A stretch of 27,749 bases of DNA from UBA1732 sp045114235 (GTDB lineage Bacteria; Verrucomicrobiota; Lentisphaeria; Victivallales; UBA1829): the NCBI GenBank assembly GCA_045114235.1, contig JBGUKB010000024.1, forward strand, positions 1 to 27,749. Reading direction: 5' to 3'. Of the stretch, positions 20,542-27,749 are shown piece after piece; within the stretch, counting starts at the first letter, position 1; the number at the start of each line of letters is the position of its first letter. The translations under genes were made by a program, and so were the position numbers. The notes beneath the pieces are model-generated. The model saw nothing but the letters and a program-made list of their open reading frames with translations, had not been told where the DNA came from and made no database searches.

Positions 20542-22655
20542 TTTTTCAGCGCGCCGTCGAGGGCGCGGTTCACGTCCTCGGGTTTCGGGCAGAAATGCAC
20601 GTTGGAGGGGAAGCTGATCTTTTTGAGCTTGGCGAGGTCGTAGATCGGGGGCGTGATCCCCTTCGGCAGCGGCAGCTTGTTGACGCTCTGGTAGAAGAGG
20701 ATGCAGGCGTCCTTCCACCAGACGGCTTCGCGGGCCTGGAGTTTCAGGCGGCCGAGCACGAGGTCGTAGCGTTCGGGATCGACGTACATTTTGACGGATT
20801 CCCAGATGCCGGGATAGGTGGCGGCAATCTTCGCGCCGTTTTCGAACTCGCCGCAGAGGTGTTCCCAGAAAGTGTCGCCGGTGGGCATCTTCTGTTTCCA
20901 GCCGAGGCGGTGGAACCAGAGCCAGTAGCGTTCGGGGCAGGTCTTCAGGTCGTTGTACTGGTCGCAGAGCGGGGCGTTGTACTGCATCACGGTGCCGGTG
21001 CCCTTCTTCGTGCGGTCGGCGCCGAGCTCGGTCTCCGTGGCGTCGAAGACCTTGCGGCCGGGGACGTTCTCGTTGGTGGAGAGGAGCGAGGCGTACTTGA
21101 GGAACGACTCGTTGCCGGTCTGGTAGAGCCACGGGCCGGGGCCGTAGTGGTTGCCGAGCGTGGAGGCGAAGATGTGGGCGAGACCGAGCGGCATCATGTA
21201 CTGGCGGATGGCCGGGACGCTGCTCATCATCATGTCGCAGACGGGCTCGACGAACTTGGCGTTCGGGGTGAAGGTCTGCGCGAGCCATTCCTTCGCGATG
21301 TCGTCGGCCTTCAGGTCCGGGTTCCACGCGAGGCGTCCGAACGCGTACCAGTTGGCCTGCGCGAACGGGTGGCGGGTCCAGTTTACGTCGTCGCCGATGT
21401 TCGCCACGCCGGCGATCATGCCGGACTCGCGGATCTTCTTCGCGACGGTGCTGCCGGGGCCGTTCTGGTAGGTGTCGCTGTCGAGCACTTCCTTCCAGAG
21501 CGTGGCGAGGTAGGCGAGGTGGTTGGACTGGCCGAGGTATTCCTGCGTGATCTGGAGCTCGATGGCGAGCGGGATGTTTTTGATCTTGCCGAACATCGGG
21601 TGGAAGGGTTCGCAGGGCTGGAAGTCGAGCGGGCCGTTCTTCGCCTGCACGATCACGTTGTCGCGGAACTTGCCTTCGAGCGGCTGGAACTCGAGCAGGG
21701 CCTGCTGGACGCGTTCCTGCGGCTTCTGGCCGTACACGAAGGCGCGCCAGATGACCACGCCGCCGTATGGATTGAGGGCATCGGCGAGCACGTTCGCGCC
21801 CTCGGCGTGGGTGCGGCCGTAGTCGCACGGGCCGGGCTGGCCTTCGCTGTTCGCCTTGACGAGGAATCCGCCGAAGTCGGGGATCAGATCATAGATTTCC
21901 TTCGCCTTGGTCTTCCACCAGGAAGCGACTTCGGGCTTCGCGGGGTCGGCGTCCTTCAGCTTGCCGATGACCATGGGCGAGGCGAAGTTCACGGAGAGGA
22001 AGACGCGGATGCCGTACGGACGCAGCACGTCGGCGATCGCCTTCACCTTCGCCAGATTCTCCGATTCGAGCATCTTCGGCGACGCGTTCACGTTGTTCAG
22101 CACGGTCGCGTTGATGCCGATCGAGGCGTTGGCGCGGGCGTATTCGGCGTAGCGCGGCGAAACGGTGCCGGGGAGCTCGTCCCACTTCCAGATGGAGTTC
22201 CCCGCGTAGCCGCGCTCCACGGTGCCGTCGAGGTTGTCCCAGTGGTTCAGCATGCGGTATTTGTAGTACGGGACCTCCTTCACGTGGAAATTGTCCGTGA
22301 CCACGGTGCCGCAGGCCTGTTCCCTCAGCAGATGGTACACGCCGTACAGAAGCCCGAGGTCGGTTTCGGCGATGATCTTGAGCGTGCCGTCCATGATCTT
22401 GATCTCGAATCCTTCCTTGCCGAGGTCGGTACGGTGCTTGTCGGTCATGACCGTACAGCTGCGCTGTTTGAAGCGGGCGAGCTCGGAGAGGGCGATGCGC
22501 AGTGTCTCGCTGACGGGTTTTTCGGACTCGATCGTGACATTGGCGGGGATGGGCGACTGAAGCCAGAGCTTGCTGCCGTCGTCCGCGGCGGCGGTCAGCG
22601 CGGTCGTGACTCCGAGGAGCAGTCCGAGGGCGGCGTTGCGTGCGGTATTTGCCAT
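20538..22655 (-). CDS. aguA: Secreted GH67 alpha-glucuronidase
   Basis: The 705-residue protein has a signal peptide (1-24, ends TAAADD). GH67 enzymes remove (4-O-methyl-)glucuronic acid from the non-reducing end xylose of glucuronoxylo-oligosaccharides. Seen in order: an N-terminal beta domain (about 30-130), RMLNHWDNLDGTVERGYAG, the barrel with VKANSEGQPGP (general-acid Glu), NGPLDFQPCEPFHPMFG (catalytic Asp) and ELQITQEYLGQ (catalytic Glu), and a helical C-terminal domain with GNHYGPGPW and WLWFHRLGW. The length is normal for the family. Many GH67 enzymes are cytoplasmic, so secretion is notable and fits a periplasmic or surface role with the GH10 xylanase. A strong promoter lies at 22711; the gene is coupled to DUF2442. 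Confidence 0.95.
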   Translation of the reverse strand: MANTARNAALGLLLGVTTALTAAADDGSKLWLQSPIPANVTIESEKPVSETLRIALSELARFKQRSCTVMTDKHRTDLGKEGFEIKIMDGTLKIIAETDLGLLYGVYHLLREQACGTVVTDNFHVKEVPYYKYRMLNHWDNLDGTVERGYAGNSIWKWDELPGTVSPRYAEYARANASIGINATVLNNVNASPKMLESENLAKVKAIADVLRPYGIRVFLSVNFASPMVIGKLKDADPAKPEVASWWKTKAKEIYDLIPDFGGFLVKANSEGQPGPCDYGRTHAEGANVLADALNPYGGVVIWRAFVYGQKPQERVQQALLEFQPLEGKFRDNVIVQAKNGPLDFQPCEPFHPMFGKIKNIPLAIELQITQEYLGQSNHLAYLATLWKEVLDSDTYQNGPGSTVAKKIRESGMIAGVANIGDDVNWTRHPFAQANWYAFGRLAWNPDLKADDIAKEWLAQTFTPNAKFVEPVCDMMMSSVPAIRQYMMPLGLAHIFASTLGNHYGPGPWLYQTGNESFLKYASLLSTNENVPGRKVFDATETELGADRTKKGTGTVMQYNAPLCDQYNDLKTCPERYWLWFHRLGWKQKMPTGDTFWEHLCGEFENGAKIAATYPGIWESVKMYVDPERYDLVLGRLKLQAREAVWWKDACILFYQSVNKLPLPKGITPPIYDLAKLKKISFPSNVHFCPKPEDVNRALDGALKK

Positions 22656-22710
22656 GGGAAGGGATTCCTTTCTGAGGTTATTCTTATCTGATGAATTAGC
22701 GTCAAAAAGT

Positions 22711-22738
22711 AATATAACAGCGGAACGCGGGAAGTCAA
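22711..22738 (-). promoter_or_regulatory. Promoter of the GH67 operon
   Basis: TTGACT (22738-22733), 16-nt spacer, TATATT (22716-22711) on the minus strand, about 55 nt before the ATG at 22655. Confidence 0.75.
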
Positions 22739-22811
22739 GCGCAAACCGTACGGAAATGCGCCTGATTTTCGTGCCGTTTTCCGGCGGATGATTCGGGAGA
22801 CCGTCCCGGCG

Positions 22812-24149
22812 TCACTTTTTCAGCTCGTCGAACGGGCACTTGTCGGCGAACTGAGGCTGGACCTCCAGAAGGTATTCCCAATCCTTCTTTTTCAGCTTGT
22901 CCCACGGGCACTTGTCGGCGAACTGAGGCTGTCTGTACAGAAGCCAGGTCCAATGCGTTCCCCTCAGCTTGTTCCACGTGCAACGGTCGGCAAACTGAGG
23001 CTCGTCCATCAAAAGCTGTGCCCAGTTCATACCGTTCAGCTTCTTCCACGGACATTTGCCGGCGAATTGAGGTTGATTCGTCAACAGGTCCGCCCAATCC
23101 TCGCCGGTCAGCCTGTCCCACGGGCACCGGTCGGCGAATTGAGGTTGATTCGCAAGAAGCATCACCCAGAATGATCCGGTCGCGGTCGCCAGCTTGTCCC
23201 ACGGGCACCGGTCGGCGAATTGAGGTTGATTCGTCAACAGATCCGCCCAATTCTCGCCGGTCAGCTTGTCCCACGGGCACCGGTCGGCGAATTGAGGAGC
23301 ATCATCCAAAAGCCAAGCCCAATGCTTCCCGGTCAGTTTGTCCCATTGGCACTGGTCGGCGAATTGAGGCTGAAACGTCAAGAGCCAAAACCAATCCCTC
23401 CCGTCCAGTTTATCCCACGCGCATTGATCGGCGAATTGAGTCCGATCCGATAAAAGACGCGCCCAATCCTCGCCGCTCAGCTTGTCCCAGTTGCATTTGT
23501 CGGCAAATTGAGGCTGGGCGATCAAAAGTTGGGACCAATCCCAGCCGTCCCAGCCGTCCAGTTTTCTCCTCGGACAATGCACCATGAACTGCGGCTGGAA
23601 ACATAAGAGTTGTGCCCAGTCCTCGCCGCTCAGCTTCTTCCACGGGCACTTGTCGGCGAACTGAGGTTGTTTCCACAGAATTTGTCCCCAGTTTTTTCCG
23701 GTCAGCTTGTCCCACGGGCACCGGTCGGCGAATTGAGGCTGGGCGCTCAAAAGCCATGCCCAGGTGTAGTTGCCCAGCTTGTCCCACGGGCACTTGTCGA
23801 CGAACTGAGGTTGAAGCGACAGAAGATAACCCCAGTCCTTGCCGGTCAGCCTGTCCCACGGGCAGCGGTCGACGAACTGCGGCTGCATCTTGAACAGGAT
23901 ACCCCAGCCCTCGCCGTCCAGCTTCGCCCAGTTGCATTTGTCGGCAAATTGTGGCTGAACCATCAGAAGATGCGCCCAGTCCTCGCCGTCCAGCTTGTCC
24001 CAGTTGCACCGGTCGGCGAACTCCGGCAGTTCCTTCAGAATCACGAACCAGTCGTAGCCCAGCAGTTTTTCCCACGGGCACTTGTCCGCGAGCTCCGGCT
24101 GTTTCCGAAGAATGCCCGCCCATTTTTCCCCGTCCGGCATACGTTCCAT
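22812..24149 (-). CDS. Protein of eighteen 24-residue Trp/Cys repeats
   Basis: The protein has 445 residues. After MERMPD the whole chain is repeats of 24 residues (two of 27, the last 25) with consensus G-E-D-W-A-x-L-L-x-x-Q-P-Q-F-A-D-K-C-P-W-D-K-L-T. Every one of the 18 repeats has Trp at position 4 and Cys at position 18; position 20 is Trp in all except repeats 8 (Arg) and 18 (Phe). There is no signal peptide or membrane helix, so the cysteines are probably reduced in the cytoplasm. The pattern suggests two short helices per repeat in a closed or superhelical solenoid. No named family was recognised. The ATG at 24149 is preceded by AAAGGAA; the frame upstream to 24251 has no support. DNA repeats of 72 bp, most alike near the C-terminal half, make the array prone to expansion. 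Confidence 0.85.
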   Translation of the reverse strand: MERMPDGEKWAGILRKQPELADKCPWEKLLGYDWFVILKELPEFADRCNWDKLDGEDWAHLLMVQPQFADKCNWAKLDGEGWGILFKMQPQFVDRCPWDRLTGKDWGYLLSLQPQFVDKCPWDKLGNYTWAWLLSAQPQFADRCPWDKLTGKNWGQILWKQPQFADKCPWKKLSGEDWAQLLCFQPQFMVHCPRRKLDGWDGWDWSQLLIAQPQFADKCNWDKLSGEDWARLLSDRTQFADQCAWDKLDGRDWFWLLTFQPQFADQCQWDKLTGKHWAWLLDDAPQFADRCPWDKLTGENWADLLTNQPQFADRCPWDKLATATGSFWVMLLANQPQFADRCPWDRLTGEDWADLLTNQPQFAGKCPWKKLNGMNWAQLLMDEPQFADRCTWNKLRGTHWTWLLYRQPQFADKCPWDKLKKKDWEYLLEVQPQFADKCPFDELKK

Positions 24150-24222
24150 GGTATGGTTCCTTTCCTGTTCAACTCGCGCCCGGTCCCGGAATGACAATGC
24201 GGAATCGGCGCAAACGTGCCAT

Positions 24223-24251
24223 ACTATATCCTGTCCGTCAGTAAAATGCAA
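24223..24251 (-). promoter_or_regulatory. Putative promoter of the Trp/Cys repeat protein gene
   Basis: TTGCAT (24251-24246), 17 nt, TATAGT (24228-24223) on the minus strand; leader of about 70 nt. Confidence 0.55.
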
Positions 24252-24324
24252 ATGTTTCCACCGTGTTTTCCACGGAAAACCGCCGGTTCGTATGACGTAC
24301 GGCGGAATCTTCGGACATTCGGGG

Positions 24325-24353
24325 TTGATTTTTCGGCGGATGGGGTGTATTTT
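24325..24353 (+). promoter_or_regulatory. Putative promoter of the UPF0237-UPF0210 operon
   Basis: TTGATT (24325-24330), 17 nt, TATTTT (24348-24353). The start near 24360 leaves a leader of about 70 nt. Confidence 0.5.
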
Positions 24354-24430
24354 AAATGGATATTTTTTTATCCATCACCCCGAAAATGGGCGCATCGACA
24401 AGAGTTTTCGCGCCCGGAAAGGCCCGTTCC

Positions 24431-24700
24431 ATGAAAGCTGTCATCTCCGTCATCGGCAAGGACACCGTCGGCATCATCGCGAAAGTCAGCGCGGAGTGCG
24501 CGCGCTGCGGCGTGAACATCCTGGACATCTCCCAGACCGTGCTTCAGGACTACTTCACCATGATCATGATCACGGACATCGACGGCATCACCGTGCCGTT
24601 CCCGGACTTCGTGGACGCCATGACCCGCATCGGCAGCGCGAACAACCTGAAGATCCTCACCATGCACGAGGACATCTTCAACACCATGCACAAGATCTGA
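24431..24700 (+). CDS. ACT-domain protein, UPF0237 family
   Basis: This 89-residue protein is one ACT domain: MKAVISVIGKDTVGIIAKVS (1-20), then CGVNILDISQTVLQDYFTMIM and the closing strand NLKILTMHEDIF. It is near-identical in layout to UPF0237 proteins, which are always of about 90 residues. ACT domains bind amino acids or similar small ligands; the ligand here is not known. The ATG at 24431 is chosen because the family begins exactly there, though the open frame extends upstream to 24356; a GGAAAGG lies just before it. It precedes the UPF0210 gene by 13 nt, the usual conserved pair, so it probably regulates or partners that protein. Confidence 0.93.
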   Translation: MKAVISVIGKDTVGIIAKVSAECARCGVNILDISQTVLQDYFTMIMITDIDGITVPFPDFVDAMTRIGSANNLKILTMHEDIFNTMHKI

Positions 24701-24713
24701 ACGGAGCCGTCCC

Positions 24714-26072
24714 ATGCTCGATAAATTCGACATCCTCGAAACGCTGAACATGATCCGCGAGGAATGCCTCGACGTCCGCACGATCACGCTCGGCATCTCG
24801 CTGTACGACTGCCAGAGCGACGACCCGCGCCGCCTGGCGGACAACATTTACGACAAGGTCATGTCGCGCGCCCACAACCTCGTGAAAGTCGGCTGCGACA
24901 TCGAAAAGATGTACGGCATCCCGATCATCAACAAGCGTGTGTCCGTGACGCCCGCCGCGCTCCTCTGCGGGCGTATGAATCGCGACGGCGCGGTCGGCAT
25001 CGCGAAGGCGCTCGACCGCGCGGCGCACGAGCTCGGCATAAACTTCATCGGCGGCTACAGCGCACTCGTGCAGAAAGGCGCGTCCGACGGCAGCCGCGTG
25101 CTCATCGAATCCATCCCGGAGGCGCTCGCGAGCACGGAGCTGGTCTGCTCGTCCGTGAACGTGGCTTCGACCAAGGCGGGCATCAACATGGACGCCGTGG
25201 CGGAGATGGGGCGCGTAGTGCGCCGCACCGCCGAACTCACTGCCGACCGCGGCTCCATCGGCTGCGCCAAGCTCGTCGTTTTCGCGAACGCCCCGGAGGA
25301 CAACCCGTTCATGGCGGGCGCGTTCCACGGCCTCGGCGAACCCGAAACGGTCATCAACGTGGGCGTGTCCGGCCCCGGCGTCGTGGCGTCCGCCATCCGC
25401 CGCGCGGGCGATTGCTCGCTGGCCGAGATCGCGGAGATCATCAAGAAGACCGCGTTCAAGATCACCCGCGTGGGTCAGCTCGTCGCGCGCGAAGCCTCGA
25501 ACCGCCTCGGCGTTCCGTTCGGCATCGTGGACCTTTCGCTCGCGCCCACGCCCGCCATCGGCGATTCGGTCGCGTACATCCTGGAGTCCATGGGGCTGGA
25601 GCAGTGCGGAGCCTGCGGCACGACCGCCGCGCTCGCGCTCCTGAACGACGCCGTGAAGAAGGGCGGCGTGATGGCGTCCTCGCAGGTCGGCGGCCTCTCC
25701 GGCGCGTTCATCCCCGTGTCCGAGGACGCCGGCATGATAGCCGCCGCGCGGTCCGGCGCGCTCCGCCTCGAAAAGCTCGAAGCCATGACGGCGGTGTGCT
25801 CCGTCGGGCTCGACATGATCGCGATCCCCGGCGACACCTCCGCCGAGGTCATTTCCGGCATCATCGCCGACGAAATCGCGATCGGCGTCGTGAACACGAA
25901 GACGACCGCCGTGCGCGTGATCCCCGCGATCGGCTGCAAGGTCGGCGACACGGTCAATTTCGGCGGCCTGCTCGGCGAAGCGCCGGTTATGCCCGTGAAC
26001 ACGCTCTCCCCGGCGAAGTTCATCGCACGCGGCGGCCGCATCCCCGCGCCGATCCACAGCCTCAAAAACTGA
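24714..26072 (+). CDS. UPF0210 / DUF711 (PFL-like) family protein
   Basis: The 452-residue protein begins MLDKFDILETLNMIREECLD and carries the family segments DVRTITLGISLYDC, KRVSVTP, NFIGGYSALVQKG, SSVNVASTKAGINMDA, LGEPETVINVGVSGPGVV and GIVDLSLAPTPAIGDSVA. The fold is related to glycyl-radical enzymes such as pyruvate formate-lyase in its barrel, but no C-terminal glycyl-radical loop is seen and no reaction is established for the group. The length is normal. GGAG lies 7 nt upstream of the ATG. It is the second gene of a two-gene operon with the ACT protein, and a terminator follows at 26104. Confidence 0.95.
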   Translation: MLDKFDILETLNMIREECLDVRTITLGISLYDCQSDDPRRLADNIYDKVMSRAHNLVKVGCDIEKMYGIPIINKRVSVTPAALLCGRMNRDGAVGIAKALDRAAHELGINFIGGYSALVQKGASDGSRVLIESIPEALASTELVCSSVNVASTKAGINMDAVAEMGRVVRRTAELTADRGSIGCAKLVVFANAPEDNPFMAGAFHGLGEPETVINVGVSGPGVVASAIRRAGDCSLAEIAEIIKKTAFKITRVGQLVAREASNRLGVPFGIVDLSLAPTPAIGDSVAYILESMGLEQCGACGTTAALALLNDAVKKGGVMASSQVGGLSGAFIPVSEDAGMIAAARSGALRLEKLEAMTAVCSVGLDMIAIPGDTSAEVISGIIADEIAIGVVNTKTTAVRVIPAIGCKVGDTVNFGGLLGEAPVMPVNTLSPAKFIARGGRIPAPIHSLKN

Positions 26073-26103
26073 CCCGGTTTTCGGTATTTGAGCCGATAAG
26101 GAA

Positions 26104-26145
26104 GCACCCCGTCCCGCGAATCGTGCGGAAACGGGGTGCGTTTTT
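26104..26145 (+). terminator. Terminator of the UPF0237-UPF0210 operon
   Basis: GCACCCCGT (26104-26112) pairs with ACGGGGTGC (26131-26139), with inner CCGC/GCGG pairing, then G and five T. It lies between convergent genes; the minus side has only a weak T-run. Confidence 0.8.
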
Positions 26146-26171
26146 GTATCAAGCGAGGAACGGATGCGGCT

Positions 26172-27749
26172 TCACTTCGTGCCGAACTCAATCCGGTAGG
26201 AGTCCGAGCCGTCCTGATGGTCGTCGATCTCGAGCCGGGCGAAATCATCGGCGGGCAGCAGCGTGACCGTGCCGCGCGCCTGCTTCCGTATGATTCGGGC
26301 GGGGAAGGCTGTTTCGTCCAGTTTGACCGGCTGTTTCAGGTCCGTCCAGGATTTCCCGTTGAACGTTACGTTGGTCGGGTACGCGCCGTCCTTGTGGGAA
26401 TATGCGATCATGTTATCCATAAAGATGAACGCGCCGCACCCTTCGAACGTCCCTTCCAGGACCATGATGCCCGATTCGGCGGACACGGCCGTTTTCGGCG
26501 TGGAGACGTCCGGAACCGTGCCGGGCTTCGTCGTCTGAGTCGCCGTTGCGGGCTTTGTTCTGGCGGGCACCTCTTTCACGGTATTTCCGATGGGGTCCTT
26601 CGGCAGCTCAAGAGGCTCCTTCACCCCTTCCGGCTGGAACAGGATGATCCGGTAACGTGCGGCCGCTCCATCCTGATCGTTGATCGTGACCGTGACGCTG
26701 TCGCTTGTGCGGCTCATGCTTTTCTGTCCGCGTCCCTCGCAGACGAAGCGCGTTTCGGCGGGGTCCGGGGTGAATCCCAGCTCGAACGGTTGGGCCGGGT
26801 CCGCCCACGGCTTCCCGTTGACGGTTAATTCGTCCGGTTCCTTGAAGGACTTGTGCTGGAGAAAGACCTTGTTGTCGCGGAAGACAAACGCGTCTGCACC
26901 GTCGATAAAGCCCTCCAGGATCACGGAGATCTGTCCGTCCACCTTGGCCGCGGGGGATTCGCCTCTTTGTGCTGTGGCGGAAGTCGGTTTCGCGGTGGTA
27001 GTTGTCACCTGCCGCGGAATGGTGGTCTGTGCGGCGGGCTTGGCGCCGGGAACGGTCGCGCCGGGGACGGTGGTCCGGGCGGGTCCTTCCACGGGCGGAC
27101 CGAAACCGCCGTTGGAACGCTGCGTCGGGAAGCCGCCCGGCTGCATCCCGAACGGCATTCCGAAGGGCATCCCGTCGAACGACGGTGTAACCGGTCCGTC
27201 CGCCTCCGTGGCCTCCACGCCGGGATCGTTGATGCGGCCCGCGAAGAGGATGAGCCCGGTCTGGTTGTCGCGGATCAGGACGAGGTACGGACGGTCGGCG
27301 CGGAAGATGTTGACCGGGGGCGGCTGGGCCGCGCCGCCCATGCCGCCCATGATGATCGCGGTGGCGGCCGCCGCCTGCGTTTTCTCTTCGTCCATCTTCA
27401 GGGCGGTCTTGTGGATCACCTTTTCGATCCAGATGTATTTCAGCCGTTCGGAACGCTGCGCTATCCCGAAGAAATCCGCCTTCTTATCGTCAAACGGCGT
27501 CTCCATGCCGAGTTCCCCGAGGGCGTCCTTGAGGCTGTATTTGCATGTCAGGTCGACGATCGGGAGCCAGAGGCGCGTTTCATACGAAGAGCGGTATTTC
27601 AGCCAGTCGTCGAGCTTGTCCCCGATCTTCGAAATGATGTTATTCATGGCGGCTTCCCCGCGGTCCGTGCCGGGCTGGATCGGCATCAGGGCGATGAGCT
27701 CGAACCGGGGATCCTCGTACGGCAGGACCACCGCGTGGACGTTGTCCTC
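26172..27749 (-). CDS. Serpin (C-terminal half) fused to two copies of an unknown domain; start beyond the window
   Basis: The visible 525 residues end at TGA/TAA near 26172; the frame runs open through the right edge, so about 200 residues of the serpin are missing. Visible residues 1-176 are serpin: VLPYEDPRFELIALMP, a hinge DEEKTQAAAATA (27392-27357) that starts the reactive loop, then FRADRPYLVLIRDN and GLILFAGRINDP, the strongly conserved C-terminal strands. Serpins trap proteases in a suicide reaction. A Met/Phe/Gly/Pro/Thr-rich linker (about 100 residues) follows. Two repeats of a roughly 97-residue domain then come: 26930-26634 and 26468-26184, each with LEG-F-(D/E)G, F-F-DN, VNGK-W/FNGK-W and a closing YRI-strand, joined by a Pro/Thr/Lys linker. 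The domain was not recognised. A signal peptide is expected but outside. Confidence 0.88.
   Translation of the reverse strand, partial: EDNVHAVVLPYEDPRFELIALMPIQPGTDRGEAAMNNIISKIGDKLDDWLKYRSSYETRLWLPIVDLTCKYSLKDALGELGMETPFDDKKADFFGIAQRSERLKYIWIEKVIHKTALKMDEEKTQAAAATAIIMGGMGGAAQPPPVNIFRADRPYLVLIRDNQTGLILFAGRINDPGVEATEADGPVTPSFDGMPFGMPFGMQPGGFPTQRSNGGFGPPVEGPARTTVPGATVPGAKPAAQTTIPRQVTTTTAKPTSATAQRGESPAAKVDGQISVILEGFIDGADAFVFRDNKVFLQHKSFKEPDELTVNGKPWADPAQPFELGFTPDPAETRFVCEGRGQKSMSRTSDSVTVTINDQDGAAARYRIILFQPEGVKEPLELPKDPIGNTVKEVPARTKPATATQTTKPGTVPDVSTPKTAVSAESGIMVLEGTFEGCGAFIFMDNMIAYSHKDGAYPTNVTFNGKSWTDLKQPVKLDETAFPARIIRKQARGTVTLLPADDFARLEIDDHQDGSDSYRIEFGTK

Noticed and set aside
20542..21828. 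Open frame upstream of and in phase with the DUF2442 gene
   Set aside because: Arg/Pro-rich shadow of the GH67 gene; the real start is the ATG overlapping the GH67 stop.
22812..24149. Regularly spaced repeats suggesting a CRISPR array
   Set aside because: The 72-bp period is a multiple of three, translates to one uninterrupted frame, and the 'spacers' are as related as the repeats.

Overview
The window reads as high-GC, densely packed bacterial chromosome. The gene content points to a fibre-degrading member of the Planctomycetes-Verrucomicrobia-Lentisphaerae group, most likely Lentisphaerota (Victivallales-like). This is an inference from three things: a zinc-ribbon-headed Ser/Thr kinase, a secreted GH10/GH67 xylan pair, and secreted proteins with Gly/Phe/Met-rich tails. 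No rRNA, tRNA, IS element, phage gene or CRISPR array was recognised. All AT-rich sequence sits between genes. There the promoters have a strikingly uniform form: TTGAcx/TTGAAA, a 16-17 nt spacer, then TATATT.

Region by region. (1) 1-2424: the 5' end of a GH10 xylanase (minus, runs off the left edge) diverges from a lipoprotein esterase with an RGG/QG-rich tail. A small 2[4Fe-4S] ferredoxin follows, with its own promoter and terminator. (2) 2505-3167: a 57-residue basic protein as a monocistronic unit with a near-consensus promoter, then a non-coding stretch rich in AGCTC inverted repeats. (3) 3152-10004 (minus): a five-gene cell-envelope operon in the order S11 D,D-carboxypeptidase, UDP-xylose synthase, murF, murE, GT39-type glycosyltransferase. 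Overlapping start/stop codons join uxs, murF and murE. (4) 10203-11842: gatB alone, between its own promoter and terminator. (5) 11866-15730 (minus): a membrane Ser/Thr kinase and a large FAD-dependent dehydrogenase. (6) 15834-18790: a secreted S41-like protein that lacks the catalytic residues, overlapping tail-to-tail with a two-gene operon of uncharacterised membrane proteins. (7) 18855-20320: a 115-residue orphan protein and a membrane-anchored Sel1-repeat protein. (8) 20323-22738 (minus): a secreted GH67 alpha-glucuronidase translationally coupled to a DUF2442 protein. (9) 22812-24251 (minus): a 445-residue protein built from eighteen 24-residue Trp/Cys repeats. (10) 24325-26145: the UPF0237 (ACT) and UPF0210/DUF711 pair. 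(11) 26172-27749 (minus): the C-terminal half of a serpin fused to a linker and two copies of an unrecognised domain; its start lies beyond the right edge.

How the genes fit together. GH10 endoxylanase, esterase and GH67 alpha-glucuronidase would together open glucuronoxylan, though they form separate transcription units. The mur/S11/GT39 operon builds and modifies the envelope, and the UDP-xylose made by Uxs may feed a xylose-containing glycan. The most novel items are the serpin fusion with its duplicated domain, the 18-fold Trp/Cys repeat protein, the S41 pseudoprotease with its antisense neighbours, and the standardised promoter set.
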